Notes: generated by a model from the sequence alone, not told the origin. DNA of 64,000 nt from Brugia malayi (GCF_000002995.4 NW_025062477.1:186001-250000); one strand, 5' to 3'. Counted from the stretch's first letter, positions 50,390-63,948 are shown. Made by a program: numbers and translations.

Positions 50390-51629
50390 AATAAACTAAA
50401 CACCTGAGCACATCCCGCGAAACATTCATCGAAAACAACCCGAAAAATAGAAGATGCAATATTATTAAAGAGCTGCTAGAAGAATCAATATAGTTCTTAA
50501 TAATTCGTTATTTCCATATTCTACTAGCCAACATTATTTCGGACATCGTCTTTAAAAGTGAAACACTATTAAATCAATTATAATGTTCTCAAGAAGCAAC
50601 GAAAACAAATTTCTTTCAAATAAGATAAACATTAGCAAAGATCGGATTTGTGAATTCAATTTACAGTTTTCACCACACATATCCATTTTTATTTGGATAA
50701 TAATACAAAAGAATATGCTTCGTGATTGCTCAGAGTGTAAAGGATGATGGTTAAATGGGCTTAGCATTGTCAAACATCAAAGCAGTAATTATGTAGCACA
50801 AAAGAAAAATTTTCTCAGCATATTAAAACTTGAAAAAAGCTTCAGCAACATTTCGCCTTCATTAATTACTGGATTCCATCCGCACAATGCTAACTCCAAC
50901 TATGGTAAAATCGAATATAGGAAATGCAGAATACAGGTTCCTTCAGATAATCACCTGCCTTAATTGTTAATAGTGTCATCAGTAAGAACCATAAAAAAAT
51001 GTCTTACCCATTAGTAAGTTGTCGATTCTTTAGTCGCTGGAACTTAGAGCATCACAAATTCTGTACCTAACTGAATCCTTTACCTCATCCAGAATAAATG
51101 ATAAATAATGAGTAGTTTGCAGCTTTAGTACCATAAAGGTGCATCTCTAAGCAGAATCTGTCCTTAATAACATCTGATATACTTTGACAAACCTACATAT
51201 TTAGTTAATTCATTACAACATATCTAAACTAATCAGTAATCATGTCAGTAAAATAAGTTAATACATAAAATTGGAAGAAAAAAAAAAAAAAAATTTAAAA
51301 ATTTAAAGTGCTCTGGTAAAGAATAATAAAACATGACTAAGAAGCAGAAATAGGAAAGATTAAATTGTAAAGAAAAGTTACAATAAATATTCTTCAGTAC
51401 TTGACATATAAGTTCACCACTAAATTTTTTTATCTTTTGTACCATGAGCAAGGGGTAAAAATGGGTACTTGAGAAAACGAGCATCAGTGAATCTGAAAAG
51501 TAAGAAATTTATAGAATTAACAATCAAGTCCATTAAAATGAGCACCATACATGAAGCCTTGGATATAAGAAGGATAAAACTGATATCAAAAACAATTACA
51601 GCTTTTTAGAGATATTTAACACGATCAAT
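50390..51629. other. Region upstream of gpx
   Basis: It should contain the gpx promoter on the - strand. I see no TATA box at a convincing distance and no supportable gene. Confidence 0.5.
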
Positions 51630-52223
51630 AAGTAATTCTTTATTGCCATTAGTGAAGCTGTTGGTAGATAACTTTCACCTAAAATGATTATAAAATTACT
51701 TAAGATATAAAACTTATAGTGTAAACAAGTAATAGATCCTAAATCAGGTTATATCCCGTGGTTTGGAAAGTTTGACTAATTTGATCATGATTAAGGGAAT
51801 CCACAATCAAATTGCATTAATTTATCAAGAGGCATGTCAAATTTTCAAAATATGGGAGTATTTGAAATGTGGCTAATAGTAAAATGGTTTTCTTGATCGG
51901 TAAGTCGTACTTCGGAGATGAAACATCCACTACAGTAACAGTTGGTAAATAAAAGTTTAAAACAGCCAAATCTAATCCATATTTGCTTTTCGCAAGGGTT
52001 TGGGTAATGAAATTTTTTGAACAAATTAAAATTTATTTACTGGATTGTCATTTTGACAGATAAGAAATTTTATAAAATTCCATTTGATCTTCTCAACAAA
52101 ACTGCTACTTTGTTTTTCTTTGAATGGGTATTTTCACCCCTAAATCGATTTTGACATAGATGTCAGGTTCATAGTAATACTTTTCCTTGACAAATTTTTT
52201 GATATGAACTCCACAGTTTGATT
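51630..52223 (-). pseudogene. Partial glutathione peroxidase pseudogene
   Basis: Two stretches match the last two exons of the neighbouring gpx. The first (52223-52041) reads E-P-D-I-Y-V-K-I-D against E-P-D-L-Y-G-K-I-D, and after a frameshift K-W-N-F-I-K-F-L-I against K-W-N-F-T-K-F-L-I; it has an in-frame TAG between them. It ends at CCA|GTAAAT, matching the gpx donor position. The second (about 51678-51630) begins GTGAAAGTTATCTACCAAC, similar to the gpx last exon, and hits a stop after ten codons. Acceptor sites are kept (TTTTAG). No counterpart of gpx exons 1 and 2 was found. This is a decayed genomic duplicate, since the intron is retained. Confidence 0.78.
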
Positions 52224-53049
52224 CTAAAACAAGAATAAATCTTGATTTAACAATCATTCCTTTGTTAATACAGCACAATCAATTGAGTAATGAATCAATT
52301 CTATGGATCCGAACATCATCTTAACGCATCATACAATTATTAAAGTAAATGAACATGGAAAATTCGTAAAAAACATGAAACTAATGCAGATTTTGAAAGA
52401 GCAATTTTCAATCAAGAAAGCCACGAGAATCAAATGCTACCGACTACTCTTCCATTTTTTTACTGGATTAATAAGCCAGAAAAACGAAGAAAAAAAAATC
52501 GTACTTGCGATCCGAAATGATTACATGAGAAACGAATATTTTATCTTGATGCGAACGATATAGAAAAAAGGAAAAAAATGCCATAGACATAACAAAGAAG
52601 TGCGTCATATTTGGTCACATAATCTATACGCACGCATACGTAAAGCAAACCTGTACTTATCTAGTCATATATCGTCCGGTACAGTTGCGATTCCGGTAAA
52701 GTGTGCAAACATAAAAGTAAGAATATCATTCCGTCAAAGCACACTTAAAAATAAAAACTGAAACAATGACAAATATTCGAACGACAACGAGAAAACCGCT
52801 CCACAAGCCATATTCTCCCCGAAGACTGTACTACTGGAATAGCAGCCGATGGCCTTAGGATATGTGGACAGTATGCAAAATTTAATGATTTATAATTGAA
52901 ATGGAAATGAAAGAGATGGGTGAATGGTACCAGATGGAATTGTATAACAGTTTTGCAATGAGTTATTGATGAGAACAATGCATTAATTATAAGTTAAACT
53001 ATAGGAAATCAGATAGTCCAGTAGGTAATGAATTCGAAAAACCAATTTC

Positions 53050-53235
53050 CTACGAAATAATATTCCTATTGCAGTCCTTCTTCCTACCATCTTGTCTTAC
53101 TTTTCGTTTCTTCTTTCGTGCACAGATACTTTTACTTGCCCTTTTTCTCACTAATTCTTTTTTCATATCCAATTCTTTGACATTTTTATATACAGTACTT
53201 TTCACTTTCCTAACAGCGCTATTAGATCTCTTCAT
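53050..53235 (-). CDS. Doubtful 61-residue, very basic open reading frame
   Basis: A single open frame on the - strand encodes 61 residues, of which more than a third are K or R (for example R-K-R-A-S-K-S-I-C-A-R-K-K-K-R-K-V). It begins with ATG and ends with TAG, but no splice acceptor or clear promoter precedes it. It could be a small nuclear basic protein or simply a chance frame in purine-rich DNA; the opposite strand is pyrimidine-rich. Confidence 0.15.
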   Translation of the reverse strand: MKRSNSAVRKVKSTVYKNVKELDMKKELVRKRASKSICARKKKRKVRQDGRKKDCNRNIIS

Positions 53236-54358
53236 ATTAAATAGGAAAATTAAAATTAAATTGAATGATTCAGTTTGAAATTAAATGGAGTTCATCATTA
53301 TAAAAGTTGCATTTGTTGTAAAGGTTATGTAGGTCATCCATTTTAAGAATAACCATAAGGAAAATATGTAGGATCATCCATATAAATGAATCTTGCGTAA
53401 TAGTATGCACGTAACACGTTGAGCATCTGTTGCTGATTGAAGAATGGTTAACAGATGAGATATAACAATATGACAAAATGTATAATAGCTAATTATGAAA
53501 GCTTTGGTATAATTAGCAGAGATTACAAAGAGGAGTGGGAATAATTTCAGAATATTTCATCTTTAAACAGTTGACAACCGCCCTATAATTTCTTCTTTCT
53601 ACCTTCTTCCTTCTCTTCTTCTTTCGCCAATATTTCCGCTTAAACGATTATAATAAGCTTAAATCCGTATAGAATTTTACTAATATGATAGTTCTTCAAA
53701 AATAATTTCAGTGATTATTAAATGTTCAAAATAACAACTGAGAAGGCCGAATTTTCAGCGACCGTCTTTAAGTCCTCTAATATTGGCCAGGACTAATCAG
53801 TAGTCATTCAACTATTGATAATGCTGATATAAATGATGCACTTCTACTGTTCACGGAAATTCATCATTAAAGGGAATTGATTACACCGTTCATCCATCCA
53901 TCTTCATTTAGTTGGTCTTATCACTTTTTTGCTGATAATATCTGATAACCTATCACTGTATCATTTGTGAAATATTCATTGTGCCTTTATCCTACAATCA
54001 TTTGTTTTCTCTTTTCTTTTAAGTAATATTAGTTCAGTTGTATAATAAGTGGAAATACAGTGCATATTAAGCGCGGATAATTTAATTCCATGATTACCTT
54101 AGTTTTCACTAATTCCTTTCACTCAAAAAAATAGCTTGAAAAATTTTTTTTTTTTTTTGATGAATTTATTCTTTTGAAGAAAATTAGAAGAGGAAGAGAG
54201 ACAGAACTGATTTGAAATTTACTGATTACAATTGGATGGTAGGGAAGGGAGAGCAAAGGAAACGGTCATTGGCATTTTTAGCATAGTTGTAGTAAAATTC
54301 TGGCATCCAAATACCGAACTTTGTACGTTCTCTCCCTTTTTAGCAACCAGACGTACCG

Positions 54359-54363
54359 TGTGT

Positions 54364-54417
<54 letters not shown>

Positions 54418-54428
54418 GTGTGTATGTG
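54359..54428. repeat. TG dinucleotide microsatellite
   Basis: A (TG)n run with a few TA interruptions. Confidence 0.97.
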
Positions 54429-54494
54429 TTGACCTTGCGCAAATTTCATCACTTATCAGTAATTCCCATTCAATTCTCCTTTAAATAATGATCA

Positions 54495-54784
<290 letters not shown>

Positions 54785-57634
54785 TATGTATACATATGCA
54801 TAATTCTTGTACTATTAGTAATTTGCCAGCAAGGATAATATCTTTGTTAATGGTTAAACCTTTTTCACTGGCTGAATGTTTCGTGAAATTGAAACATAAG
54901 AGTGAATGGTTTGCAAACTAAACTATCAATTAAAGTATTCAATAGTTCGTTTAGCGTAAGGATTATTGACTGAATGGTATAAAAGTGTGTTAGTTTCTAA
55001 TTTTTTTTTTTTTTAAACTATTCCTTCCAATGACACTGATTGCATTCAGGGAAGAAACTTAACAATGCCAGCTGAAAACATCAATCACTGATAATCGTCT
55101 TTAGGCGATTATTGCCTAGAGGTGTCCCTCTGTACAAATCATTTTTGGCTTTTAGAAATGATAACTTTTCCTATAAGTAATGTTTTAACCAATGAAAGAA
55201 GTGATACTTTCAAATGACAATACCAATGCTTACTCATTTTAAGAAAATGCCTGCAGGAGTTTTTTGTCCCCTTACATAATTTACCTATTTTACATATTTA
55301 CCTATAATATTGTGCCATCGATAAATAAGAATTTGCAACTAATCACTCCATTTCTTTTCTCGTTCCTAAAAATGGTTGTCAAATTAATTTCAGTAGATAA
55401 ACAACATTTGATAGAGTATTATTGTTTGATGCTGAAATTAATTTGCCTGATGAAGTGAAAATATCTCTATTTTGTCATTTTCATGTTGTGAATAATAATG
55501 TTCTTCATGTAAGGTGACAGTTTGCCCTCATTAAATTGGCCGAAAAATAGAAGAAAACTTGTTTAATTTGAATGGTTAAGAAGGAGATTATTGTGATATA
55601 ATTATTACCTTGTCAATAGTTTTGCACCTTCTTTTCCATGATATGCTTCTTCCTCTTATTGCTTACTCATCCTTCTCTTCGTTTTCAAATACTCTTTTTC
55701 CCTTTGTAGTAATTAATTTTTGTCTTCTTTTGTAATTTACTTAAGAGAAATGATAAAAATATTTGCAGTCAAGAAGGATATTTTTTCTTTTTTTTTTTTT
55801 GAAATAGCATATCACTGTCACTCTAATTTCAACTTTTTTTTACAGCTGTAATCATTTCTCTGAAATATATGTTTATGAAGAAAGCTCATTAAATTGGTTT
55901 CATTCTTAAAACATCACCGTTAACAGTCATTGGCACTTCATGCACATAATAATATTGTTTAGCTTTAGAAAAGAAGCAAACAATATTGGCTATTAAAACA
56001 TTTTTTTTCATTTTCATTCGGTGATTAAGTCTTACAGAGATTTAAAAAAAAAAAAAAACTCAAAGAAGTTAAATTTTGATTAAATAATTCCCGCACGATG
56101 TTTTTTCGAAAATAAGCTTTTGCCTCTACTCATGACTGCCTAATTGTTATTAATTTTGTGGTGGACGAAATTGTAATTTAACTTGTTGTTCTGAGATGAT
56201 TTTTTATATGATTTCAATTTTTGTAAACCCAACAAAAGTTATATTTATCCATTTACTTTATTGTTTATTCATTTACTCATTTGTTTACTTATTCGTCCAC
56301 TTGACTTTTCGTTACTGATGCCTCTTCATTCACTGCATCGAAATTCATCTGTTGTTCATTCACTTATTTGTCTATCTTCTCCACTCGACTCTTGTCATGA
56401 TCATTATTTAAATTAAATTTTACTAATAGAGATGGTAAAAGTTGAGACGTATGGTGACCTTGATGAGTTATTAATTTAAATTCAGATACATAGGATGTCT
56501 CTGTGTATTATTGTGGGACGTTTGTAAAAAATGTTAATTGATGAGATGGAATTTTAATTTACACGCATATTTATGTATTGTATGATAGAGAAGAATGAAT
56601 TTTACAAACAGGTAAAGAGAGAAAGAAAGAGAGAGAGAGAGAAGAATGAAAGTAATCAGTCTGAACAATCTCGGTGAGAATGTAAGTATATTATTATTAG
56701 TTCAGACTAGGCAAAATTGTGGAAGAAAAAATAGTGTGATATGGCATTCATTCATTTTCTTATCCGTTAATTATCCTAATTAAAATTCATTCCATTCCCA
56801 TACCATATACAACATCTGTAAATTGAAATAATCAAATGAATAATTTGAGGTATTCCTTGGAGTACCATATAAAAATAAACATTCATCCATCATTATCATT
56901 CAACCAGGTTTAATCAGCAACAGTGACAGCCACAACAACAACAATAATAACAACAACAACAGAATGTAAATAAATAAATGTTTTTTTCATTCGCTCCCTC
57001 CATCTCTTTTACCCACCCTTTTCACTCATTCTTTCCCGAGATATTTAAGGAAGAATGCAAAAAGAGGTGGAGGGAATGAGCTGTCATTGCCTGCGGTAAT
57101 CATCCATCAGTAATTGTTACTACTGTTACTGTTCCCTTCCTGTTCATTTTCCCAAACCCTAATTAATTCTTTTTCCCCCTTATTTTATTAAAAAAAAAAA
57201 AAACGATGATAGCGAAATTGTGAGAAAATGCTTCAGTTTTTTCTACGTTCATTCAGATATTGCCCGAATTATACTTGTTCTATCAGTGATATTTGATCGA
57301 TTGTCACAATTACCATTCCTTCCTAAAAAATGAAAAAAAAAGGAATTTCTGATTTCCTTTCTTTTTTCTTCGTTTTCCCAAAAAAAAAAGAAAAGTTGTA
57401 AAATTTATAAATTCATTTGTAAATTTACTTATATATTTAGAAATACTCCAGCGATTGACTTTTTCATCATTTGTGAGTACTTTAAGATGAAACGACAACA
57501 CTCAAACCACTTCATAACTGAATGAAGAATGAAACTATCGGATCATTAAATCTAATAGCAATCTAAATTGTAATTTGCCTTTTTGTCGCCATATGATGAA
57601 CTCTTCTTTCTTTAGAAGGAAACAGCAACAATAG

Positions 57635-58794
57635 ATGTACCATCCGACGTCACTCTACTATTCAGCTACACCACCTTGCTGCACTGAAAACAACAGTTGC
57701 ATTGATTTCGGAATTTATGGAATTGAACAGAATGACTGCTATTTGGATTTGAACTGTATTGAGCCATCGTTGGTACCTGAAGAAGAGCAAACATATGTCT
57801 GTGCCACTGCTGCATGTAACAATGTTATTACAACAACGAGTAATACTAACGAAACAGTAGTGACAGACACTACGAATCAGGTGACCAGCCGGACTTCACG
57901 TCGGACGATCAGGAAAAAGCGCCCAAAAAAGGATCCAAATGAACCTCAAAAGTAGGACGCTTTGTACTTCTGTTGAACTTTTTCTGAACTTTGATATTTC
58001 AAATTTCGAATTGCACAATGAAAGAAACTTATTGGTATGAACAATATTAAAAAAAAAAAATGAAACTAATAACTGTCTGGAACAAAGTCATAATTTCACT
58101 GCAAATGCTTTCCTCCATTTCAGGCCTGTTTCAGCATATGCTTTATTTTTCCGTGATACACAGGCTACCATAAAAGGAAGGAGTCCAAATGCTAGTTTTG
58201 GAGAAGTCTCGAAAATTGTAGCATCAATGTGGGATTCGTTAGATTACCATGCAAAGAGCGTTAGTTTTTTCTTAGTTTTTCATCAGAAATTTGAAATAAG
58301 AAAGTTAAATTCTGAAATTTTGTGAAAAGTTTCCTTCAAATTTTAGAAGCAGTAAATCACTAATTTGCGCTTTTCAGCTGTACAAACAGAGGACAGAAAT
58401 GGCTAAAAAGGATTACTTAAAAAAGCTTGCTGCTTATCGTGCTCAGCAAATATCACAGGTAGATGAAACATAACCTGTACATATGTATAGATATAAGCAT
58501 TGCAGAAAAATATAAGTTGCTTAGAGTTTGTGATATCATTAAGATATTTGTTGTACTGAAATCAATAATTTTAGGAATTTATTCTAGAATGAAACAGTTG
58601 GACCGGTACCGGAACCAGAAAAAGAAGAACTACCAGCAATGGAAATAATGAATTCTGCAAATTCATCAAGTGAAAAGCAAGAAGTATCTACTGCAATAGG
58701 TGAAATGACTCTAGCAAATTTAATAGCTCGTCCACCCTCAACAAACTTTGCATCGTTTTATCTCCATCACCGGTTCGTAAAATTGAATCTATAA
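57635..58794 (+). CDS. TOX-family HMG-box DNA-binding protein
   Basis: A nuclear protein that bends DNA through one HMG box. Exons 57635-57951, 58124-58259, 58378-58458 and 58588-58794 join in phase to give 246 residues. A basic nuclear-localisation stretch ([15 protein letters not shown]) at about residues 93-107 leads into the HMG box to about residue 175, with [20 protein letters not shown] and K-K-L-A-A-Y-R-A. The [14 protein letters not shown] start and A-A-Y-R-A end are typical of TOX/TOX3/TOX4. The N-terminal 90 residues are acidic and cysteine-containing; the tail is acidic and serine-rich. An acceptor (CTTTAG at 57615) lies 20 bp before the ATG and may be a trans-splice site. The last exon could splice on at 58771 instead of ending at 58794. 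Confidence 0.9.
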
Positions 58795-60460
58795 AAAGTT
58801 ATTCGTTTTATCCATTTCTTAACTTTAAGATCTAAAAAGTCATCTTCCAATTCTGAAGCATAATTTCTCAGCAAACTAAAAGCATTTTCACAAAATTCGT
58901 ACTATCCATTTCATCTGCAATCCGTATACCCTCAACTTCATCTATCGGAATTTAAAGTAGTCCCTGTTTATATATATATTTTAATTAATTAATTAATTAA
59001 ATAAATCAATTTCGAAATTCATTAGTATTTATTTATTTAAGTAATTAGTTTATTCATTTATCTGCTCATTTTTAAATAACTGATTAAATAAATGAACAAT
59101 AATTAGTCAATTAATTTAAATAATTAATTAAATATTAAATAAATGGTTAGAATAACTAATTAATTCACGTGTTTATTTTAATTTACATTTTATTTATATT
59201 TATTTACTTCTCCCGATCAATAGCCTTATTCATTTATGTTTTAATTTTAAATATTCGGTGGCGTTTGTCTTTAAATTTTAAAGCAAATGGCTTTTCAAAA
59301 TATTGTCATTCTCATACTCAGATTTTATCCCAGAAAATAGTTTCCAATTTAGTTCACGAAAATGGAATCCAAAATTTTCGTTTGAATCAAAAAACGGAAA
59401 AGAACATCATTGGCAAAATATAATGAGGTATCGAAACAGTGGATCGCGAGAGTGATCTCAACTGGAAAACGTCTGATGAACTGACAAACACTTCCAAATC
59501 AATGTTGTTCAGTTCTGTTTCATGAATTCTCCTTTAAATAATTGCTGTTCCTTAAATTGGCTATTATTTAATTTAGTAAACATATTTTATTTTGTTTTGA
59601 ACAGAAGTAAAAGATTGAGAGAAACTTGCTGTTGCTTTAACAATTTTACAATCTTGATGAATATCATCGTTGGCTTGATGATATTAATTTTGGAGAATTC
59701 AGGAGTACTTCTAGTTCCATTATTTTTTTACCTTCTCATAACTTTATTATTATATTCATTAGTGATATTAACTCTGAATCTTTCATTCCTTATCATATAA
59801 TAGTGATAACCTTTCATTTTCACAGAGACTAATTCATTGTATTGTTTCTAAGATAAAAGTTATGAAGCAAAAGATGCAAACTTGTCATCCACTTCAGAAT
59901 ATTTCATACTTGAGAAATTTGCATACAGGTAAGTTAATATAAACCTGAGAAGGCTCACGTTTCATACACTCTTTGATTTACTTAACTGAAAGTGCAACAA
60001 TGAATTTGTCGCATATAACTGAAGAAATACATTCGAGCAGCACTGAACAATTTTTATTATTCAATTTCACTGTGTCCTTTCTAAGATTTCCTTTTTGCTG
60101 TTTATTATTAGCAAAGAAATTTCTTCTCTCCCAGATAGCATCAATCAAGCAAATAGATGTAGTAGGAATAACTCAATCTTAACCTTTCTCCATCCATCCA
60201 TCCATCCATCCATCCATCCATCCATCCATCCATCCATCCATCCATTCCTTTCTTATTTTCAATCTATCGTCTAAACTTTTCGCTCAACTCTGTATAATCA
60301 TATTAAGCAGATGATTTATTGGATGATGTGATTTTTTAATTGCCACAAATCAGGAAAGTACTTTTGTACTTTTTCCTGCAATCCGATATTCTTCTATTTC
60401 TCCGTTTCCGGTACTTTCAGTGATGTAAATCAACATCAGACATTAATTCATCAGTATCCA
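58795..60460. other. Low-complexity intergenic region
   Basis: Contains ATTA/TTAA-rich sequence (58970-59165) and a (CATC)n tract of about 60 bp (60187-60246). A hydrophobic open frame at 59522-59800 is judged to be a by-product of AT-richness. Confidence 0.6.
60187..60246. repeat. CATC tetranucleotide microsatellite
   Basis: About 14 perfect (CATC) units in a row. Confidence 0.97.
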
Positions 60461-60784
60461 ATGCTCGACTTCGATTTCGTCCCTTTGATTATCGAAGTGA
60501 TTGGCATTATAGCTACTGTAGCTATGTGTCTTCTGATGCATTTCATTATGCAGAAATTCTACGAAGACGCTGATCGGCCAACATTCCATCATTTAATTCA
60601 TAATCAATATTACAGTAAACAACTGGATAAATTTTTGAATGAACAAGATAAAAAGAATGAAACGGCACGTGATCTATTCTCGAATAAACGTGATACCGTA
60701 AAATTCATACGTGAATGTTTGTCTTGTACATTGAAAGCATGTATATATGGCATTTTTCTGGAGTATTCAGTTTACAAAATCTAA
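60461..60784 (+). CDS. Small single-exon membrane protein, unrecognised
   Basis: A 107-residue open frame with an ATG six bases after a TCATCAG acceptor-like site, which suits trans-splicing. Residues about 6-30 (F-V-P-L-I-I-E-V-I-G-I-I-A-T-V) form one likely membrane helix. The rest is hydrophilic, with balanced charge (Y-S-K-Q-L-D-K-F-L-N-E-Q-D-K-K) and regular use of CGT, GAT and CAT codons, which looks more like real coding sequence than the neighbouring AT-rich frames. There are two cysteines near the C-terminus. I do not recognise the family. An extra exon on either side cannot be excluded. Confidence 0.45.
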   Translation: MLDFDFVPLIIEVIGIIATVAMCLLMHFIMQKFYEDADRPTFHHLIHNQYYSKQLDKFLNEQDKKNETARDLFSNKRDTVKFIRECLSCTLKACIYGIFLEYSVYKI

Positions 60785-63655
60785 AAATTCCGAATTAATA
60801 TAACACCATCAAAATTTTAATTTTATGATGCATTAAATGTTCCGAATTTCTGTCTTTGTAAATCAAAATATTTTAACGTTTTGACAAAATTTTCTGCTTC
60901 CTTCAAATTTCAAACTAATTAGTATTTTACGTTTGCTCCTTTGAACTTTGCATTTCAAGTTAGATTTTTTTTTTTTTTTTTGTGTGTTTCAGTTAAAGTT
61001 TCACAATTTTGGAGCATTTTTGTTAAAAGTGCTACTTCGCTTACAATATAACCATGGCATTTTTTGTACATTTCTGCTCTGCTAATATAAAAAAATATAG
61101 TAAAACTTTGGAAGCAATCCTCCATTTTATATTGGACAGTTTCTGAAACTTTGCAGCAAACAATTGAGAAATTATCAAATGAACAAACGAAAAAAAATGA
61201 AAAAAACAAAAGAAAAGATGACGTCTACATTCAGACCACGTCAGGTATTAAGATTACAATTTCTCAGAAAAATTTCTAATTTGTAGTGTTTTGGAAATGA
61301 TACAGAAAAGAAGGAATAGAAGTTGTCACTTGTCACACTAAACTGGACATTATAAATAAAAATGATATGATGATCTAAAGTTTGTGTAAAAAAAAGAATG
61401 CTAATTTTGAATAGAGAATTGAATTGAAGGATCATAAAGAAAAGCATTTGAATTTTTTTTAGATAAAACAGGCAAAAACAAAATTAGGCGTTGAGCATAT
61501 AAAAAATACATCTTTTTAGTTAGAATGACACAATCTCTCGTTTTTTTTGAACTGGAAGCCATCACCTACATATAATCTAGGCATTACATGAATATTTCCC
61601 ATTCTATGCCTTCCGGAAAATGACACCGTGTTCCCATTATTATCTTCTATTTTAAAATTCTTAGAAATATTTTTACAAATCTCGAAGCCTTCTTTGTCTG
61701 CTGTGAAAATTGAATTTTTCAGATGAAATCTGATATAAATGTGCTGCACACTCCAAACTTCAATCAGTAATACTTATTTTGAAGTAATTATTCTGACAGA
61801 ATTTTCAATATCAATTAATGAAATCAATACGACTGTTGACATATACGGCCCTGAACTACAGTACTTCCTATTATCAATATGAAATTAAAATTTTACTTCA
61901 TCAGAATCCCAAAACAAAAAAAAAAAAAAAGAATACATTTTATCAAATAAAATACTCTCCACTTTACAAAATTCCATTTGTATGATAGCAAAGGTACAAT
62001 CAATTAAATGTAATGCCAAATGACATAAAAGGAAAAATACTCTGAAAGATTTTCTCGCATGGTGTAATGTATGCAAAAGAGGTAAAATGAACACTGTCAG
62101 TAATTTTTAGAAATGACATAAACTGTAAAAGGGTTTGAAGGTAAGCAAATTCTAGAATTTCTTATAATAATTTATCATAAACAAAATGTTCGAAGTCAGA
62201 GCCAATTAATAGTTCCGAGAGATTCAGCGGAAAGTGCGCACTGGGATCGTATAGCTTATTGCGCACATTATTTGCTCTTAATTTAAAGTTGTCCTAAATA
62301 TTATGCTTAAAGCTTGACACACACATACATGTATATATATACATATGTACATGTTTTGTCTTTCGTGTAAGGATTTCAAAAAAGTGTGGAATATGGGAAA
62401 CTTCAGAGAATTTTTGACTTAATCTTTGCGACATTACCTCTAAGGTATGGAATTACCTGATCATAAATCAAGAATGATCAATCTCAATTTATGAATGAAT
62501 CTGTTTGTTCATTCTTTATTAATAGTAGAAATCTCTCCGATGACTTAGAAAATAACAAACTTAAAAGTTTGTTATTGACATATTTCCCAAAGATTCTTAA
62601 AAAACAACCACCTACATACTAATGCTTCTTCCTCAAAATCAATGCAAATGTTTTTTTTTTTTTAAAAAAACAAATAAACAAACTCTGACATGCAACTGCT
62701 TTCATGCAGATTTGTTACAAAGTGCTAAATGAAATTTGTTCACATTCAAAATACAACACGAAACAGAATTATGACAAACACCAAAAAGAAATCCAATCGA
62801 TTTTGATCCCCAGGCACCATAAGTAATACATCTTAGATATGACTACTCTTTTGTTTAAATAAGGAATCACAACCATTCCAAAATAATAAAGTCAAAAATG
62901 ATATGTAACAGTTTCCTCAACGCATATTTGCTGCAAAAGTGCAAAGTTATACAACGCCTGCATAGTAGTGAGCAAACATCAAAACTAAGTCAATGGCACG
63001 ATCACAAGTTTTACTCTTTTATAAAAAAAATTTATTCAAAATGTCATTAAAATTTCTTAGAGTTTGCAACAATTTACAAATGAAAATCAACAGATACAAA
63101 TTTGTTTCTAAGATAAAAATCTGTTTCTAAAACTTTTCAACTAACTACAATGCAAATTTATACATATTTCTGTAGCACAAAGTTTGCCGGAACAGAAAAC
63201 TTTCAATTTTTTTTTTTTGTTCCGAAAAAAATTAAGACATTCGAGCAAATTATTTAGAATTTTTCGAGAATTTGCACATTTGGCCCTATTAAGTGAGCAA
63301 AACACAACAATCACTATCGCACTTTTTAAAATAATTATTGCGACATTGACAACCGGCTACCGAATTCAGAAATAAACCAATTATTGGAAAATTGTAGGAA
63401 TCTATTACTGTCAAACTGTCGTAATGCTGTCGATATGTTTTAAAAAACAAAGAGGAAATGATGTACGAATAACTATAAATTTTAATAAAATATTAAAAAT
63501 CTGTATGAATGTAGCACTTCGAAATATGACGTTAAGAACCACTAACGAAAAAGTTGGAGTTCCCAGAAAAAACTGCCAATATCACAACCTATGGTATAGA
63601 GAGTGAAAAATGCTAACTAAAAAGGTGCAGCAATTTTCATCAATAATAACGGACA
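60785..63655. other. Mostly non-coding region near the window end
   Basis: AT-rich DNA with poly-A/T runs. The only stretch with coding character is the possible - strand exon at 61516-61700, listed separately. Confidence 0.5.
61516..61700 (-). CDS. Possible 3' terminal exon, unrecognised
   Basis: On the - strand an acceptor (ATTTTCACAG) at 61701 opens a frame of about 60 codons ending at TAA (61516). It reads A-D-K-E-G-F-E-I-C-K-N and later S-G-R-H-R-M-G-N-I-H-V-M-P-R-L-Y-V-G. The composition is more protein-like than nearby frames, but no upstream partner exon was placed. It could belong to the same transcript as the exons at 63.7-63.9 kb. Confidence 0.3.
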
Positions 63656-63948
63656 TTATACAACAGTATAATTTATATTTATCGTTTTTCTGATAACCCT
63701 ACTCAGAATAAACCTTAAATCTTCACGCATTTCACATTCCACCAAACGGCACATAGTTATCGCATAATCTTGACCAAGATCAATGAGCTAGAATAAAAAA
63801 GAATGAAATGAAAAAAAAAAATTTCATAACTGTATATAAAAATCATAAGGAAATATAAAAAGTCGATTTACTAGAAAAATTCATCAATACCCTCAACCAT
63901 CCACTAATTGTTGTAACGGAAGGAATGCTGAGATATAATCAAAAGCAT
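63656..63948 (-). CDS. 3' end of a gene extending beyond the window, unrecognised
   Basis: Two - strand exons are visible. The upstream one (63948 to about 63905) begins after TTTATTAG and reads A-F-D-Y-I-S-A-F-L-P-L-Q-Q-L. The second (63787-63656) begins after TTATTCTAG and reads L-I-D-L-G-Q-D-Y-A-I-T-M-C-R-L-V-E-C-E-M, then R-E-D-L-R-F-I-L-S-R, to a TAA at 63656-63658. The join is in phase if GTGGAT is used as donor, which is a weak site. The peptides are clearly protein-like, but I cannot name the family. The start lies past position 64000. Confidence 0.55.

Noticed and set aside
52303..52563. An 86-codon + strand open frame next to the gpx relic
   Set aside because: K/I/N-rich with no motif, no splice context and no similarity to gpx exons 1 or 2.
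59522..59800. A hydrophobic 92-residue open frame
   Set aside because: Its L/I/F/N content is what AT-rich random sequence yields, and an in-frame poly-T pattern runs through it.
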